A stretch of 64,000 nt of DNA from Torymus aiolomorphi (Eukaryota; Arthropoda; Insecta; Hymenoptera; Torymidae): NCBI GenBank assembly GCA_036365515.1, contig CM070877.1, positions 11,538,601 through 11,602,600 of the forward strand, read 5' to 3'. Both the position numbers and the translations under genes were made by a program. The first letter of the stretch is position 1. Every line of letters starts with the position of its first letter. Under the pieces are notes generated by a model. The model saw nothing but the letters and a program-made list of their open reading frames with translations. It had not been told where the DNA came from and did no database searches. Positions 1 to 14,446 of the stretch are shown piece after piece.

Positions 1-509
1 TTCATATTTCATAAGAATGGACGGGAATAAAAGCTCGAACAATCGTATTTTGTGAAAACTTTATCAATTTTTAACTCAAAAAGTATGCTTTTTACGAAAA
101 AACTTCTAAGAACACTTTCGATTCAAAAATACCTAGAAAACGTAACGCAATTTTTCTTAATTGCAAAAAACGATTTTTTATTTATTGCAAATCAGTAATT
201 TGTTTATAACAAAAAAACTAACGGGTTTCGAGCTTCGTAACCAACAAATTTCGATTCAGCGCACCGAAAAACATCAGAAAACCCCAAATTACTAAGGGGA
301 GCTACAAATTTATGCTCAAGTGTCACCAGCGCCCGGACTACGGAGAGAAATCTGTAACGAAAAGAGCGTCTTAATGTTCGATCGACTGGTGGGGATAGCG
401 GGAGCGACACATTCTTATACATCACGTGTACAACTTCCCGTTTCGCGCGCGCTTGTTTTTGCAATTTGAATGCCTTAAAATGCAAGACACTAATGACCTT
501 TTTTTCATC
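1..509. other. AT-rich flank, no gene seen
   Basis: AT-rich non-coding sequence with one more GC-balanced patch around 230-430. Short open frames exist on both strands, but none resembles a known protein or has convincing splice context. I see nothing else here. Confidence 0.4.
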
Positions 510-648
510 AAGGTGGTTCTTCATACGTTACTTGTAACTTGTTCCTCGGTGTTTCCGTTAATTTCGACCAATGAAAAAGCAATTTTACAGAGAATACACC
601 AATACGGAACAAGGAACAATTTACAAGTAACGCATGTAGAACCACCTT
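510..648. repeat. Small palindromic repeat (MITE-like)
   Basis: Two arms of about 36 bases, 510-545 and 613-648, are inverted copies with roughly three mismatches, separated by about 67 bases. Each arm begins AAGGTGGTTC read inward. No clear target-site duplication is visible, so transposon class is unassigned. An ordinary hairpin is possible, but the arm length makes a miniature inverted-repeat element likelier. Confidence 0.5.
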
Positions 649-780
649 CAGGTCAAGAAAAACGCGCATCGAGTGAACCATGAAGTTTACTCCAAAGTAA
701 CATGAAGTTAACTCATGAAAAACAATAGAGTTGGTTCATACATAGGCTGATGAACTTTTCGCTATAGAGATTTCACTATA

Positions 781-2823
781 CATTGAAAAAAGTTGAATCT
801 GGAAACAAGTAGAATAATCTACTTGAGAAACGCCTGCTTCCATTAAAACCAAATCTACTAACAGCGAGTATACCGAGACTTTTTGCAAAATTATAAACTT
901 CTTCATTCGAGTAAAATTTTCTCTTTCTTCAATATTAGTTAGATTTGAAATAAAAATAATTATTTCTGCAGCGAGGAGAAATCTACTACTTACAAGTAAA
1001 TTTCATTTTATCATTCGTTCAAAATTTTCTTTGCTATCAGATGATTTTTTTTTTTTTTGTTTTAAGCTTAAATTTATTAGTTGTTAACAGCAATCTACTC
1101 AGTGCAAGTATACAAAATCCATTTGTACATATTACGATTTTTCTAGTTTGTTTACATTGCATGACATTTCCAATTCGTGTACTAGTTTGAATTCTTCGAA
1201 TTTTAAACGGTATGCGCGGTAGCTCATGTAGAATTACTCGCAATATTCATCAGTTCGTTCAACTGTGAAGATTTATGATAAAAAAAATGAGGCCTCGAAG
1301 AATTGAAGAATTTGTGGAGTTATCGAGTTTGAACAATCATGTTACGACGGCTTTAAAAGGTAAGTTTTATTTTTTATACTTGTACTTTCTAAAATGAATG
1401 TGTGAAAAGTCGTTTGCAGGATACGATAAAATTGACTAATTCTTTTGTGAATATTCACTTATTACGCAATAAAAATTGAAATAGTTAATCAATTTATTTA
1501 CTTACTTGTACCAGTGAATTTTTATGGTACTTTGGGAAAAAAAGTTATTTTATAACGCGATATATTTATTCAAAAATTAATTTTAAACGATTGTATCTAT
1601 ACTTTTAGATGCAGATATTGACATTAATATGTTATCTTGTATGATGCTTGACGATTTTCAAATAATGATAATTTAAGTTCACCGGTAATTCAACGAATTA
1701 TCAAATCAAGAAATTACTTCAAAAATCAAGACAAAATAGAGGTTAAGTAAAATATACATATTTTAAAATTTTGAATTTTTTTTTTAATTAATCTGTTGTT
1801 TTTCAGAATGATGAATTTCCTGACACCGAACTAGCTCAAAATAGTTCCGATAGTAGTAGTGAGAGTTCAAGCGCATGCAGCGTGGACTCTGCGATTACGC
1901 GACGTATTTTCAATTGTATTTTAACTGACGTATTTTTTTTTTTTTTTTTTTATTGTATCAAAACTCCGATATTTTACATGGATTCGCTGAAATTAAACAT
2001 GTATGTATAAACAAAGTAGATCCACCGACGATATATTTTTTATTTGTAGAATTTGGGGTTCGGTGGGTTCCAGTAAACATTTTAATGAGCACTGGATAAA
2101 ACCTATAAATGATTGGTATTTGTACCCCGAATATAATTTATTGAATTGTACTCTATTGCACAAAATTATAAGTCCGTCCAATGGAGAAGATTATATAATG
2201 TGCTACACGTAATGCAAACTAAAATCTGTAATGATATTATTTTTAATAAATATATTATTTTTGCCTAAAATAACGTTATATATGTATTTACTCATTTCCT
2301 ATCCTATCAAGAAATATAATTGTTATCTAAAATGTATGTATTCTCGTATTAAGAATATTTATTTTTTAATCAAACAAAATCATTATTAAATATAATAGAT
2401 ATAATAACTTCCTTTTTATATTGAAAATATTAATTTTTATGCCGAGTAATATTATTACTAAATGAAATGTATCTATTCTTTTATTAAGAATATAAATATT
2501 TCAATAAAAAAATGATTATTGAATTGTATCGATTTCATCTTGTATTGAGTATATAAGTATTTTTATCAAGTAAAATGATTATTAAATATAATGGATTTCC
2601 TCTTGTATTAAGAATATTCATTTTTTAACAATTCCAAATAACCTTACGTTTTTTAATATACTGATACTTGAATTAAGTAGCAATCTACTTGCGGCAAGTA
2701 GACGGACTCGAAGGAGATTTTATACTTGATTCAAGTAAATTGCTACTAGTGTCATAAAACAAAATTATTTTCCTCTTAAATCAAGTGGTTTCTACTCGCT
2801 GCTAAGATATCATTTTTTCAGTG
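781..2823. mobile_element. Degenerate TA-flanked inverted-repeat element
   Basis: The left end reads CATTGAAAAAAG just after TA (779-780). The right end, reverse complemented, reads CACTGAAAAAAT and is followed by TA (2824-2825), which would fit a Tc1/mariner-like TA duplication. Both sub-terminal regions carry scattered short motifs such as AAGTAGA and TCTACTTG in both orientations. The terminal match is only about 12 bases, so the boundaries are tentative. Exon-like pieces lie inside. Confidence 0.35.
1275..1915 (+). pseudogene. Exon-like coding fragments, unknown gene
   Basis: Three pieces look coding. At 1275-1359 a frame starting ATG ends at a good donor (AAAGGTAAG). A piece from 1609 begins after a TTTTAG acceptor, continues in phase (K-D-A-D-I-D), and meets a stop after 23 codons. 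A piece from 1807 follows a TTTCAG acceptor and encodes an acidic, serine-rich stretch (about residues NDEFPDTELAQ then a Ser/Glu run). I do not recognise the protein. The last piece runs into poly-T, so the gene seems broken, and its position inside a repeat suggests transposon origin. The strand and splicing are inferred only from these signals. Confidence 0.3.
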
Positions 2824-2825
2824 TA

Positions 2826-3132
2826 GTCTTCTCTAACGCTCTTTCCACATGGGGCGCGTCGTGCCCCGTGTGCGCCGCGTTCCGATCGCTTGAATACAGT
2901 AACTTTATGCTGATTGGTTAATCCTTCGAGGAAAGTAGTAATAGAAAGTAGAAAGTAATTACTTTGAAGAAACTGATGGTAAAATAGAATTAATCAATCA
3001 GCATAGAGTTGCTGTATTCAAGCGATCGGAACGCGGCGCACGATACGGCGCACGAAGCACGATCGACGCACTTCCATGTGGAAAAGCCGAAAGCGTGCTT
3101 CGCGTGCTATAATGTTAGCAAGACTTCGCGCC
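2826..3132. repeat. 0.3-kb palindromic element
   Basis: Inner arms 2871-2922 and 2989-3040 are inverted copies over 52 bases with about four mismatches, containing the motif TTCCGATCGCTTGAATACAG. Outer, more diverged arms (around 2834-2852 and 3074-3096) share TTTCCACATGG, and the extreme ends share AGTCTT followed by CTAAC. This is a typical non-autonomous palindromic DNA element. It starts where the previous TA-flanked element stops, so the two are nested or adjacent insertions. No clean target duplication was found. Confidence 0.6.
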
Positions 3133-6110
3133 ACTTTTGTTTTCTAGCAACCCATTACTCATTATAACAAATCCATAATTTTTTTATATTAGATGATTTT
3201 TTCACAACAGATGATGAACACGATATTCCAAATTTGGCAAGAAAATCAAACAATGTTAAAAAATCGCTCAAAAATATTATAGAATAACGTAAGTTTTTTT
3301 GTGAACTGATTTATAAAAGTATACACAATTTTATATTATAGTCAACTATATATCGTAAACTCACAACCACCGAGCCACATTACAACAATACCCACTCACA
3401 CTTTATTCTCTCCATACACCAGCGCACCGCGAAATTCGCCCACGCGAGGCCCCCTCCCGTCCAGATCGATGAGCGCGGAGAAGAAAAAATACGCCCGCCG
3501 CGCCCCGTGCCGCACGACGCAACAAGCGCCAAGTCAATTTCCCTGCAGGTGGGCATCGATCGTTCCGCGTAGTCGTATGTTTTTTTTTCTTCGCCGGTGT
3601 ATGTAGGTGCTCGAATTGCATCAGGAGGGAGAGTGTAACCTGAGAGAGAGGAAGAGGAGAATATTATGCAAGATGTGGGGAAGTGGGTTTCGGAGTCGCG
3701 GATGTCGGGCGGATTTATCGGGGTGATAAAGAGACGGGAGGAGGGTGGTACAGTGGAAAATTTATAATGAGGTTGAAGAGAGCGTGTGTGTGCGGGTTTT
3801 GAAAAGGGTAGGGAGGTTTGTTTTATTTTTTTTTTTTGTTATTTGATAGTTAAGGTAGTCCTGCGGTTATCGTTCTTTATGGTGTCTATGCGAATTTTAA
3901 ATGTTTAGTCCTTTGCAGTTTCTTAATAATATGGATTATTTTACAGGCTGCATGTCTCACCGAAGAATCTCCTATTCTACCTAACTTATAACAATGCGAA
4001 TGAATAGTTGGAAAATTTAGTTCTTTTTTTTTAATGAACTTAAATACAGTGCTGTAAATAATAAAATTGTGTATTGGAATTATCCACGCTTTCCAACCGA
4101 CACATTATTAGTTCGTTTAGAAGCTCAAAACATATTTATGAGCTCATGCGTTTGGTGCAAACGAGATCGAACTATTTATCGAACTTTTACACATCAAAAA
4201 AAGTTATTGTTAATAAATTTGGAATGAAATACAAACAAAAAAAAAACATAAATTAGCTTAATACACGTAAAAATATTACACGCATTTTGTAATGGAAAAA
4301 GGAAACGATAAAAAGTTTTCAATTCCTTCGTCCAACCCCCAAAAAACACATTCAATTTCTCGTCAACCTAACCGTCTTCCACCAAACCAAAAAAAAAACC
4401 ACTCCGCACTCTTCCGCGCCACAGATCAAAATCATTCAAGATATTAGCATCGCCGCCAATGTAACTTCCCACTATCTCCTTTCCCGCTCTATTCCCCCAA
4501 AAATTTCGAACTCACCCGACACTTCCAATCCCCGGGGAGACAGCCTCGTGTGTACACACTCAGCTACTTACGAATGCGCGGACTGAAATGAAGACGTGAC
4601 TTGGCGCGTGCGTGGGTGTGTGTATGCACAGCGGGACCCCCGGAGACGCCGAGAAGGCTTGGGAATCCGATGTCTTGATGATGATGATCGGTAAGATGAT
4701 GCGCGCAATGCATTAGTCATCGCGCGGGATGTATTAATATCGGCTCTGCAGCTGGTTTGTATATATACGGGCCCGCGATCATTACGGATTCTGTTGAGTG
4801 ATCGTATATAGGTCGGGATTGCGGGTGTCGAATACTGATAAGATTTATGACGATGATTAGCAGCGAGGTATTAAATTATTGTTAATTAATTACAGGATAT
4901 TAAATTAAATTGGAAAGGTTGAGTGCAGGGGCTAATTTTCTAATTAAAATCGTTGTGACCAGTTGTAATTCTGAGTGGTAACCGGATTTCTCAAAAATCG
5001 CAGTATATAACACTTGACCGAGCGCAAGCAAACACAAACCTCATTAGCCCACTGAACTCGCACCGATAATTGCTCTAATCGAGAAATCAATCGTCCCTCC
5101 GACTCTGCCAAGTGAGAAGCGAGAAACTACTTACTCTCCTGCGCCCGAACCCACTTCGAAACTCGAAAGTCTGCCGTCGCCGTGCGCTCAGTCGACCGAT
5201 TCGGTATAAGTGCGCACGTGCGCGGCGGTATATATATATAAGCTGAAAATCAAACTCCCGGCAATTCGGTCCGCCGAACAGTTTGACAAACGGAATACGT
5301 AGGTACCTCGGCTAAAGTCTAATGTGGCGTTAAGCGAATTTTCTGTATTTTGTTTTCTTTCGGCGATTGTACCACGCGTGCGTCGCAGTAGGCGATAGCA
5401 GAGGCTGCGAAGTTCGATGTCCATTAAAACTTTTAACATTATAACTTTATATCTGCACGTGCGGGTGAAATTTTGATACGTTTTTGTATGCGTATCGGCG
5501 CGAAACTTTGCGAGTCTTATATAAGAAACATCCACTGTTGCAGATCGAAGTGAGGTACGTATTATAACACTCTAGATGATTCGGTCAATCGTCTACTTCG
5601 CCCGTCTCTTTTCTCTGATATGCTCTGCCTCTGCTTATCCGAAAACATAAATAAAAATGTCCGCAGCTTTAAATCATTATCCTTTTTTTTTTTTAATGAT
5701 TTCTATATTTTAATGTGACTTTCTTATTACTATTTTATACGATCAAGAAAGCATGTTTTTTGTTTTTAATTTACGGCGAAAGCATTTATCTAATTTAATT
5801 ATGTGAGTTTAATTTATTGTGTGAAAAATTCTTTTATTCATGTTATAAGTATATTATTTCTGCGCGAGTTGATATAGTTAAATAAAATATTTTCTATATA
5901 CTTAAAAATATTAATTTGTTTTTATTCCTATTTATGAGTTTCTTACCGATATAAGGTATTTTGACATTACCCTTTTCATTAAATAACAATAAAAAAAATA
6001 TAGACTACCAAAATTCAACAAAATTTTCGCTTAAAAAAATATTACAACATTTCAAATAAAAATAACCGTAGTAATGCAGTAATTCTCGCTACTATTTCGC
6101 ACGACCATGG
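3133..6110. other. Intergenic, one skewed CpG patch
   Basis: No gene recognised. A short open piece at about 3192-3287 follows a TATTAG acceptor-like site and encodes an acidic tail ending in a stop; it may be a last exon but stands alone. Sequence around 4320-4560 is C/A-rich, then CpG-rich, then G/T-rich from about 4600 to 4830, the pattern described in the findings. A second GC-rich patch with a TATATATATATAAG stretch lies near 5160-5260 and could be promoter-like, but no downstream exon was identified. Confidence 0.35.
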
Positions 6111-6112
6111 TA

Positions 6113-7217
6113 CACTGACAGAAAAACTCGGGGAAAAATTCCTATGTTGCTCTTGGAAGTTGCCCACAACTGCTTAAAATCGAAAAATTTACTATCTTTT
6201 ATATGAAAAAGTCCAATGTCACAAGTAAAACTTCCTATGCCAGCATAGTAAAAATTAACACGTGGCTAATGGAACTTTATCTTTTGTACATTTTCCCAGG
6301 CTAGCATGGTAAAAATTGAGAGAGTTTTAGAATAAGAATTCACACGTTCAATCGTAAACAGCCCGCGAGTGCACGAAAAGTTGACCTCTTCAATGTCAAA
6401 ATAGGAAAGATTCAGACAGATACATGTCAACAAACTCAATCCACCTTGGCAACATCGAAACAAAACACAAACGCTAAACGCAACAACTGAATGTGCCGTT
6501 CTAATCCAATATACTTGTTTTTATTTATTTTTTTTTTATTTTTTATGATGAGACAATTTTTAAAATAATTGTTTATTTGTAATATTTTTAAGGAAGGTTG
6601 TGAAAAACTATTATATCGAAAATACAAATTCATTAATAAATAAATGAGCTTGTTTAATTTAAGGTATTGGTAATATTTATAAAATGTTAAACAATATTCT
6701 TAATATATAACATTTGTAATAAATTACGCTAAAATAGAGAATAGTATTATTCGAGTTAAAGCATAATTTTTTATAAAATTAGCGCGCATATCTTACGTTT
6801 GGGGATATACAAGTTCCAAAATTTTGTAGGACATATGTCTTTATAGGTAAGTGGTTAGCGTTCCCGACTACCGTGCCAAGGGTTCCAGGTTCTCGAGTCT
6901 CGATGTCGTCAAAAATTTTTAATTTATTTAATAAATTTTCTTTAATCATGTTTAATTCAAAAATAACTTCTGTATTGTCTAAATATAATAATTATGTGTC
7001 TGATACTCGCTCCTCCCCCACTCCTAAAAAAAAAGATGAAATAATTTTTTTCGCTCTTTAAAATCAGTTATAAAAAAATTCCCATGTTAGACTTGGAATT
7101 TTTCCTACGTGTATTGCAAATTCTGCTAAAAATCCGACATATGGTCGAGTTACGATTCCAACATGGTAATTTTTACACGACAACATAAGAATTTTTACCA
7201 GATTTTTTCTGTCAGTG
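6113..7217. mobile_element. TA-flanked inverted-repeat element (1.1 kb)
   Basis: The left end CACTGACAGAAAAA (from 6113) is matched by its inverted copy ending at 7217, and TA lies outside both ends (6111-6112 and 7218-7219). Sub-terminal zones repeat motifs such as GCATAGTAAAAATT and AAAAATTCCTATGTT in the same and opposite orientations. There is no transposase frame, so this is a non-autonomous element, possibly Tc1/mariner-type by its TA flank. The interior holds AT-rich filler and a tRNA-like segment. Confidence 0.55.
6845..6905 (+). pseudogene. tRNA-like segment (tRNA relic or SINE head)
   Basis: The order of parts resembles a tRNA gene: an A-box-like stretch (GGTAAGTGGTTAGCG), a CCCGACTACCGTGCC stretch where an anticodon arm would be, then a B-box-like GGTTCTCGAGTCTCG. 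The B box has extra bases and no convincing acceptor stem is seen, so it is unlikely to be a working tRNA. It could be a tRNA-derived SINE head captured by the surrounding element. Confidence 0.35.
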
Positions 7218-7219
7218 TA

Positions 7220-10200
7220 CGTATATATCCTGCGTCCGGATATACATTCGCCCGATAGATTAATCCGATACACACGTACCAACTATAGGCTACCTCAGCC
7301 CCTGTAATTATCGCGCGGGCATTCAGTAAAGTCCGAACGACAAATCCTGCGCAGGGGGGGGGGGGGGAGGAGTAAATATCCGACGGGATATCGCGCTCGC
7401 TGGGTAAACTCCTTAAAACACACATACACCAGATGCGATATTAGCTTACGCTTAAGCGGTGGCGCGGTGGTGCGGCCGATCGACGCGAAGGTAAACTCTC
7501 CAAGGGTCGCCAAGAAAATTTCGCTAGCGGTAATTAAGGGCCGCAAGTTGTTGATGTAAGATATGGGAGAAAGATTTGAGTGAACAGAAGATAAAAGTTG
7601 TAGCAGAGGCTTTGTGGTGATTGGCAATACAATGTATACGTGATTTTTGTTGGTAATATGGGGATGAGAGAAACTTTCGAATATCAGAATTAAGGTTGAC
7701 GAAAGATTATCTTTCGTTGTGTCGAAAGTTTTCTGGGACTTAACTACTTTTAGAGGGCTTTGTAAAACTCCACATAAAACTGAAAATACTTTTCTAATTG
7801 GTTTACCTTGTTAGAAAAGAGCTATTTTGCATCGTTCATTGTATGAAATATTCATTAAAGTTTGTTTTGGGTACAGGCTAAAATAAACACGTTTGAAAAT
7901 ACCATCTTCTGAAGTCATATTTAACAAATCTAAATTTTGTAAGGAAAATTTCTTTTGGCTGAATTCTTAGGACCACGCACAATGTACAAAAACACACAAC
8001 AATAACATTGCAATTCAAATTCGTAATACTAAACGAACTTTCATCTTATATTATTCTCAAACAACACAAATTTCACCCGACGAGTTTCCCAACAGACGCT
8101 AACATCCTAAAAATCTGCAACCTGCGTCGCTACAGCTGCTAATCCCAACCTCCGCTCCCAAATTATTCACGACGACGTCTCACCTCCTTACTACCATCCC
8201 CGCTGCGACATCCCCTGTTGGTTCCGCATCAAGGAACATCGATCCTTGGAGGCGGTCCAACAGCGTTCGAAAAAGACGCAGCATCAGTAAAGTAGTAGCG
8301 CACTTGCTTACGTGGCGAAGATGTGACGAGTTGCCTCAGTATTTATTCAATGTTTATCGCTAGTAGGGAGTTTTTCAAGCATCGGATTAGCTTCGCAGCG
8401 GTGCGCGTGACCCGAATTCAATTGACGCGGAGTAGGTAGGTATCATTGTTTCTTCCTCGAGGAAACTTTGTGTTAGTGAACAAAAATTTTTTTATTATGT
8501 TTTTTACAATCGTTTTTGTAACACAAGCGCGATTTTCGCGTTTTTCTGACATATAAAGGAGGATTAAAGTGAACGTAAGGAAAAAACTTGTTCTATGAAA
8601 ATTTCGCAATCAACGGCATAGTGATTATGTTACAATATAACAATATTGTATGAGTAAAATTTTCCGATTCAGTTGAACTAGTTCACCGATATTCTAGAAA
8701 TATAGATCTTACATTAAACGAATTCCCTATATTTCTTTTCTGTATTATTAAATGTAGAAACTAATTTATAATAAATCTTTTTGAATTATTGTTTAATATT
8801 TCTGAAAGCAAAATTAGAAAATTTAACTCAAATAAATTTTTATAACAAGTTCTTGCTTACAAATTCCGTCATTTTTAAATAATTTCACATTTCTTCGAGG
8901 TTTCTTTCTTAAACGTACAGAAATAAGAAAAATTGCAAGAAAAATGTAAAACAGCTCTTACATTCGTGCTCAAATTCCAGCACAAATTGGGACAGATGTT
9001 TTCTAGTACATTGAGCATTCCTTTAAATTTTTCTACTTTTTTGTACTTTCCTTCATGCTTTGCTTTTACCCTTTATTTTGTATCGTAGCCAACGAAAATT
9101 AAGCAATGAAAATAAATTTTGTTCTGCAATTTAAATTGAAATAGTTTACTGCTAAAACAAAGCAATACAACGTAATAATTAAAATAAGAAAATATTTTAA
9201 TTGAAATTCTAGCAATGTAATATGCACTTAAAGTCAACAAATGCAAAAAATCTCTTTAATCCCTTCATTAAGTTTAATAACAATATTCTCAACGAGTACA
9301 TAACAAATAAGCATTCAAATTTACTCGTGAGTGTCTATTTATATATCCTATAAACCAGGTACATAGATATATATTCCCAGTTATATACCTTCCGGTACAG
9401 AGATATACCTCCGAGCTTAAATTTAAATGCCAATTTACGTTGTTCAGGCAGAATACATTGTCAGTGGGCGTGCATATAGATGACGTTTCTCTGCGAAAAA
9501 AGAAGTCACAATTAACATTGTAGATGGTGTTTCTGTCATTAAAATTTTAAAACAACATTTAAACCTGAATTTTCATTTCATTTTCACGAAAAAACTAAAG
9601 TAGATGTAATTCAATGTATAATCAATTCCTTTATGTATCTTTTATATGCATTTTAACCGAGAAATTCAACTATACATAGAAATTTCAACATTTACAACGA
9701 CCTTACGTTTTATAAAAAAATAACTTTATTACGAAATGTATCGTAAATGCACATTATCAAATTTCTTTACACCGCATCATCACCAAATAATACACCTGTT
9801 TTTCCAAAACAACCCCTTAAACGTTCTTATCACTTCTATCAATTAACAATGATCCCGCAAAACTTGCGCGTGCTCGTATCACGGCAGAATTGAAAATTAC
9901 ACCCGCGCCTACGTTAACGCTGAATCTTTAATCGGACAGTCCAAACGTATATGTGGGCGTACATTTTATATAAGAAGCGCGCTGCCGATGTTTAATGCAA
10001 TGCCGAGTTTTAAAGTCAATGGTAAATAATGTGCGACCCGCGCGCTTCTTCTCGTTTCGAAGTTTAAATTAATGCGAGAGAAAATAGATTCTGTCTCTCT
10101 TTCTGGTCCCATTATGTCGGCGCGGCTTGATTTATATAGAATTTCGGTTGGGAGGTTGTTTATAAGTCAGTGATTTTTCGGGAGAGCCTTGAATTTATTA

Positions 10201-13200
10201 AGCGTCCGATCATTTCACGTTATGAATTTTAATGGAGGATTAATTCGAGGTAATAAATTGTTTTGATAAGCGAATATTTTACTTTTAGGTAAAGAATTGT
10301 TTCTATAGTATAAATACCAATATAAGGTGCACTTTATTCTAAAAAAAAACATTTGATAAATAGAGGTATCGTGCGTAAACTACAATTTATTCTTCGGAGA
10401 AAAGGTCGAATAAATGTTATATTAATTGAAAATATCATGATGAATAACATAAAAAACTTTTGGGACATTGATATAGTCGCACACACGTTACGCGCATACA
10501 TAGCAAGACGAATTTTTTTGCCCAAAAGGCGTTTTTGTGACTTCTACGATCCCAAAAGAAAGTTCAACAAAGTTTCAATGCCAGCTTTTTTCTGCAGAAT
10601 TGCTGTGACAAATAAATAAGGAACGTGCGAGGATTATTTGCCCGGTATAAGAAATGATTTTATTCTTATATTGAAAACAATTTTATCAGACATCAGCTAG
10701 GTATTAAACATAATAAAAATAGCTAAATCTCTCAATGCATATTTCACTCAACTCTGCACATTTCAAAATATTCACAATAAACGTACCTTAAATAAAGAAC
10801 CATATATTGATTTTACAGCGCATCCAATCCTTCGAAAACGCCCCGTCAACCCATAAAAAAAAACTATAAAAAAATAAATAGCCCATCTCGCGATATATAC
10901 CGGAACGAGCGATTCATTCGAGCATTCTACCTATACACCCGCGATCGAAATTGCGCGAACAACTCGCAAAACGGCAAATTTCTCATTAGCGGAGAGAAAG
11001 CCGTCCGGGGGATTGCAATTGGCGTTGTCGTCGTCATGCGCGCGCCCAACACAATTATCGCATTGTTCCCACGTGCGTGCCTCGCGCCATTCGCCGGCGC
11101 TCGCGCAGGTATTCATTTTTGAGAACCATAATTTAGCGTTCGGTTGTAGGGTGGAATTATCGTTTTGTTCTCAGGATGGAAAATTCAATATGTCACTTTC
11201 GTGGTGTACAATCTGTCTTACTCAATCATGTCTCGAGTTTGCGGAGACATTGTCGCGGTGCGTCCCGAGATGGCCGCGGAAAGGAAAAATGCATTTTTCA
11301 TCGTAACGTCGTTTGAAAATGGCTTGGTTTTAATTTTTTCTTATTTTTGAGAATTTTACGAACGTATAACGTTAAATTATATAGCGTATATATATAGTAT
11401 TGCTTCATTTATTGCGCACTTTGCTAATACAAATAGTTGGTTACACCATCGTCTTGTAACCAGTACGGGAGTTCCTGGATAAATTCTAATTTGTTGGGAA
11501 CTTGTTGGCGATCGATAAAGCCGCGTTAGTGTGTAACAAGCGTAAATTAAGTGCGCGGTACGCTGATAATGGAGTATCAAAGGTATACTCATTCACTTTA
11601 GCGACTCTGGCGAATCAGCTATTTTGCAATTTGCATGCGTTTCGATTTCAAATGCACTGCATTCGCTGAATTAGGTAAATGCGTTAGATAGCCATCGTTT
11701 TCCAAAAAGCCCCCTGCGTATTTTAACGTGACTACTAGGCTTGCAAAGTCCCTTGAGGCTCGGAACTCGTTCGTAAAATTATAATTATTGCGCGTTTGAG
11801 CTGTTGAAGTTGTGTTGTTCCTTGACTTTCTAACTGCCAACAACAACTAAAATTAAGAACATCATTTGTTTTCGTATAATTACTTATAACATAATAAATG
11901 GCAAGTTATTTTTACATACATATGCTAATCATTGACTTCTTCATCCCTACTTTTAATAATTTTTCAATATATTTTTATGTGCAAATAATTAAAAAGACAT
12001 TATAGGTATCAACGCCAATTATTAACATAAATAATACAATTAATGTAAAAAATTGACAAGAATGAGCTTTCTTTGTATTAAATTAATCGAGAAATTACAA
12101 TACAGTGGATAAAAAACCCCCATTCCAAAACTTCCCAACCAAAACGAACAATCGCACAGACCGTCCAACGACGACCGACCAAAACAAACACCTCATTAGC
12201 CTATACCACAAAAACCGATCATTAACATCTCATTACCACGCTCGGTAACCACCTCAAACTTTCGTCTCCCTCCCCAAAAAAGTCTGAAAAATCTAAACTT
12301 TATGCGATACATTGCCGCGGACGGCATCAATTTGTTACTTGCATATGTGTGTGTACTCACGCAGCACACAGATGATATTTTATCGAGAGAACAAGACTGT
12401 CGTGAAGAATTGGGAGTATGATGGAAAATTTGAGTGGTGCTGATTGGATGCAGATATTTCTGTGACTATACAAATTACTATTGAACTTGAAGAAATTTTA
12501 TTTTCTAGCTTTTCAAAACTGCATATGACTATAATTAAAGTATAATACCTATGCAAATGAAAATATTAGCAAACTATCAAAACAACACATTTTGATACAG
12601 CTATATTTGTCAACAAGCATCATATTTTCATTGAATTTTATCCTTGCGAATATCGAAATTAAAATTTCCACCTTATTTCACTCGTATATAATACGTAAAC
12701 TACAGCTTCCAATATTCAAATGAGACGGCAAACATTCCTTGTAACAACCTATTCACAAAACACGTGTTCTCCTACACGTGTGTGCACGTTAATACAAACT
12801 TTCTTAAAATTCTCATGCATTCGTAAAATAACGAAAACAGGAGATCTCGCGCGCAGCTCGGGCTCGCTTGACATATCTTTAAGTATAGGTATAGCTCACG
12901 TGAACTCCCGACCCGCATGTGCTACCACATCCGAATCGCTCGCGCCTTATCAGCTACGCATTTTGCGCTTTAACAATTTCCAAACAGTAATTTACATAGT
13001 TATAACTTTCCCATTAAAGTGTGTGATCTATACCGAACCGTAATTCCAAAAAATACACTTGTGGGTATAATGTTTGTAATAAACATCGTTTACAACGAGG
13101 CAAAGAAGCTTAAAGCGAAAAATCCGAATCGACCTCGCGTGGAGAGGCGCGGCGATGCTGGGATTTTTCAGTCAGCTATTATAGCGCTGTATGAGGGGGG

Positions 13201-14440
13201 AGAAGTGACGATCTTAAGTATTCTACTCGACTTTATAAATCAACGCGTAGTGAGACGTTAACTGCTCTCTCTTCTCTCGACTTTTCAGTGAGATATAGGG
13301 GGAGGGAGGGTGAAAGTTATATATATTTTTTTTGGGAGATGGTGCCGCTGGAGGGATTTTCATGAGGAAATTATAAAGTTTATATGTACAGTATATATTA
13401 TATCGGTGAAACGTGTATCCTTGGATGTGAGTTTTATTGTTCTTGTATAGAGTTAATATTTTATCAAGGGTTTTATAGGAAGTCAGTGAGAGACAACTCC
13501 GTGTCTATTATTTGTCCAATTATCTGCTTATCTGTGTATCTTCTCTGTCGATTTTACGTACATCTATATAAAATATAACGTATCGTTATATTAGCATGCG
13601 TATTATTTCATGGTAAATACATAAACCAACTGTTTAATTAGAACGCAAATATAGATACAAGCTTAGATAGTGCACTATATATTTATGTATAGCTATTAAT
13701 TTATTTAATTAAAAATATTTATCTATATAAATTTTTTTTTATCTATATTTTGTAGGAATTCTTAAAATAAATGACTATAACCCCGAATATTTATCAAATC
13801 CTCTAAATATCTTTATCTATAACCTACCCTTCTTGCTCGAAATCAACAAACCCAATCATCAATAAAAATCAACGACCCAAATTCCCACTACCACACCGCA
13901 ATCACCCACCAAATCCTCGCACTCACTTTTTCGCCGGTTCGAAATGTATATACATATCTCATTATAGAGAACGATGTCACGGCGGGCGCAGCGGCAGCCG
14001 CAGCCATTTATATGTTTGACGCCCGGAAGCGCGGACTTTAAATCATTCGCAAGACGCGAATAAATTAGCGCGACCCTGCCCGAGATTCACCCGCGGCACG
14101 CGTGAACGGGCGGACGTATAGACCGGTGTCTCCCTCTCGATAGATAGATATGAAAAGGGGGAGAGAGGCCCGCAGAGATTATTTAGTGTCGCGGTTTGTG
14201 TACTTATTAATGATCTACTAAGTAAAGTATACTTGCTGATTATTCATTTTGGAAGGAATTAAATTTAATGTTTTTAGCAACTTTATTACTAATATTTTCA
14301 TTTCCTTTTCAAAAACTCTATCACATTTGAAATTTATATACGATATTATAGAATAAATTAATATTATTCAATTTTCATTGACCTTTAAACCTTCTAATAA
14401 AATAAAATGAACTTCTATATTTCATTTATATAGTAATCGA
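7220..14440. other. Long intergenic stretch, no gene recognised
   Basis: Mostly AT-rich. It includes a 14-base G run (7354-7367) and CpG-rich patches around 7.4, 8.2, 10.9-11.3 and 12.3 kb. The patches at about 8.25, 12.3 and 14.0 kb are flanked on the left by C/A-rich sequence (for example 12110-12290) and on the right by G-rich sequence (for example 12380-12460). Open frames of 60-110 codons occur in the GC-rich parts but have no recognisable domain. Confidence 0.35.
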
Positions 14441-14446
14441 AAAAAT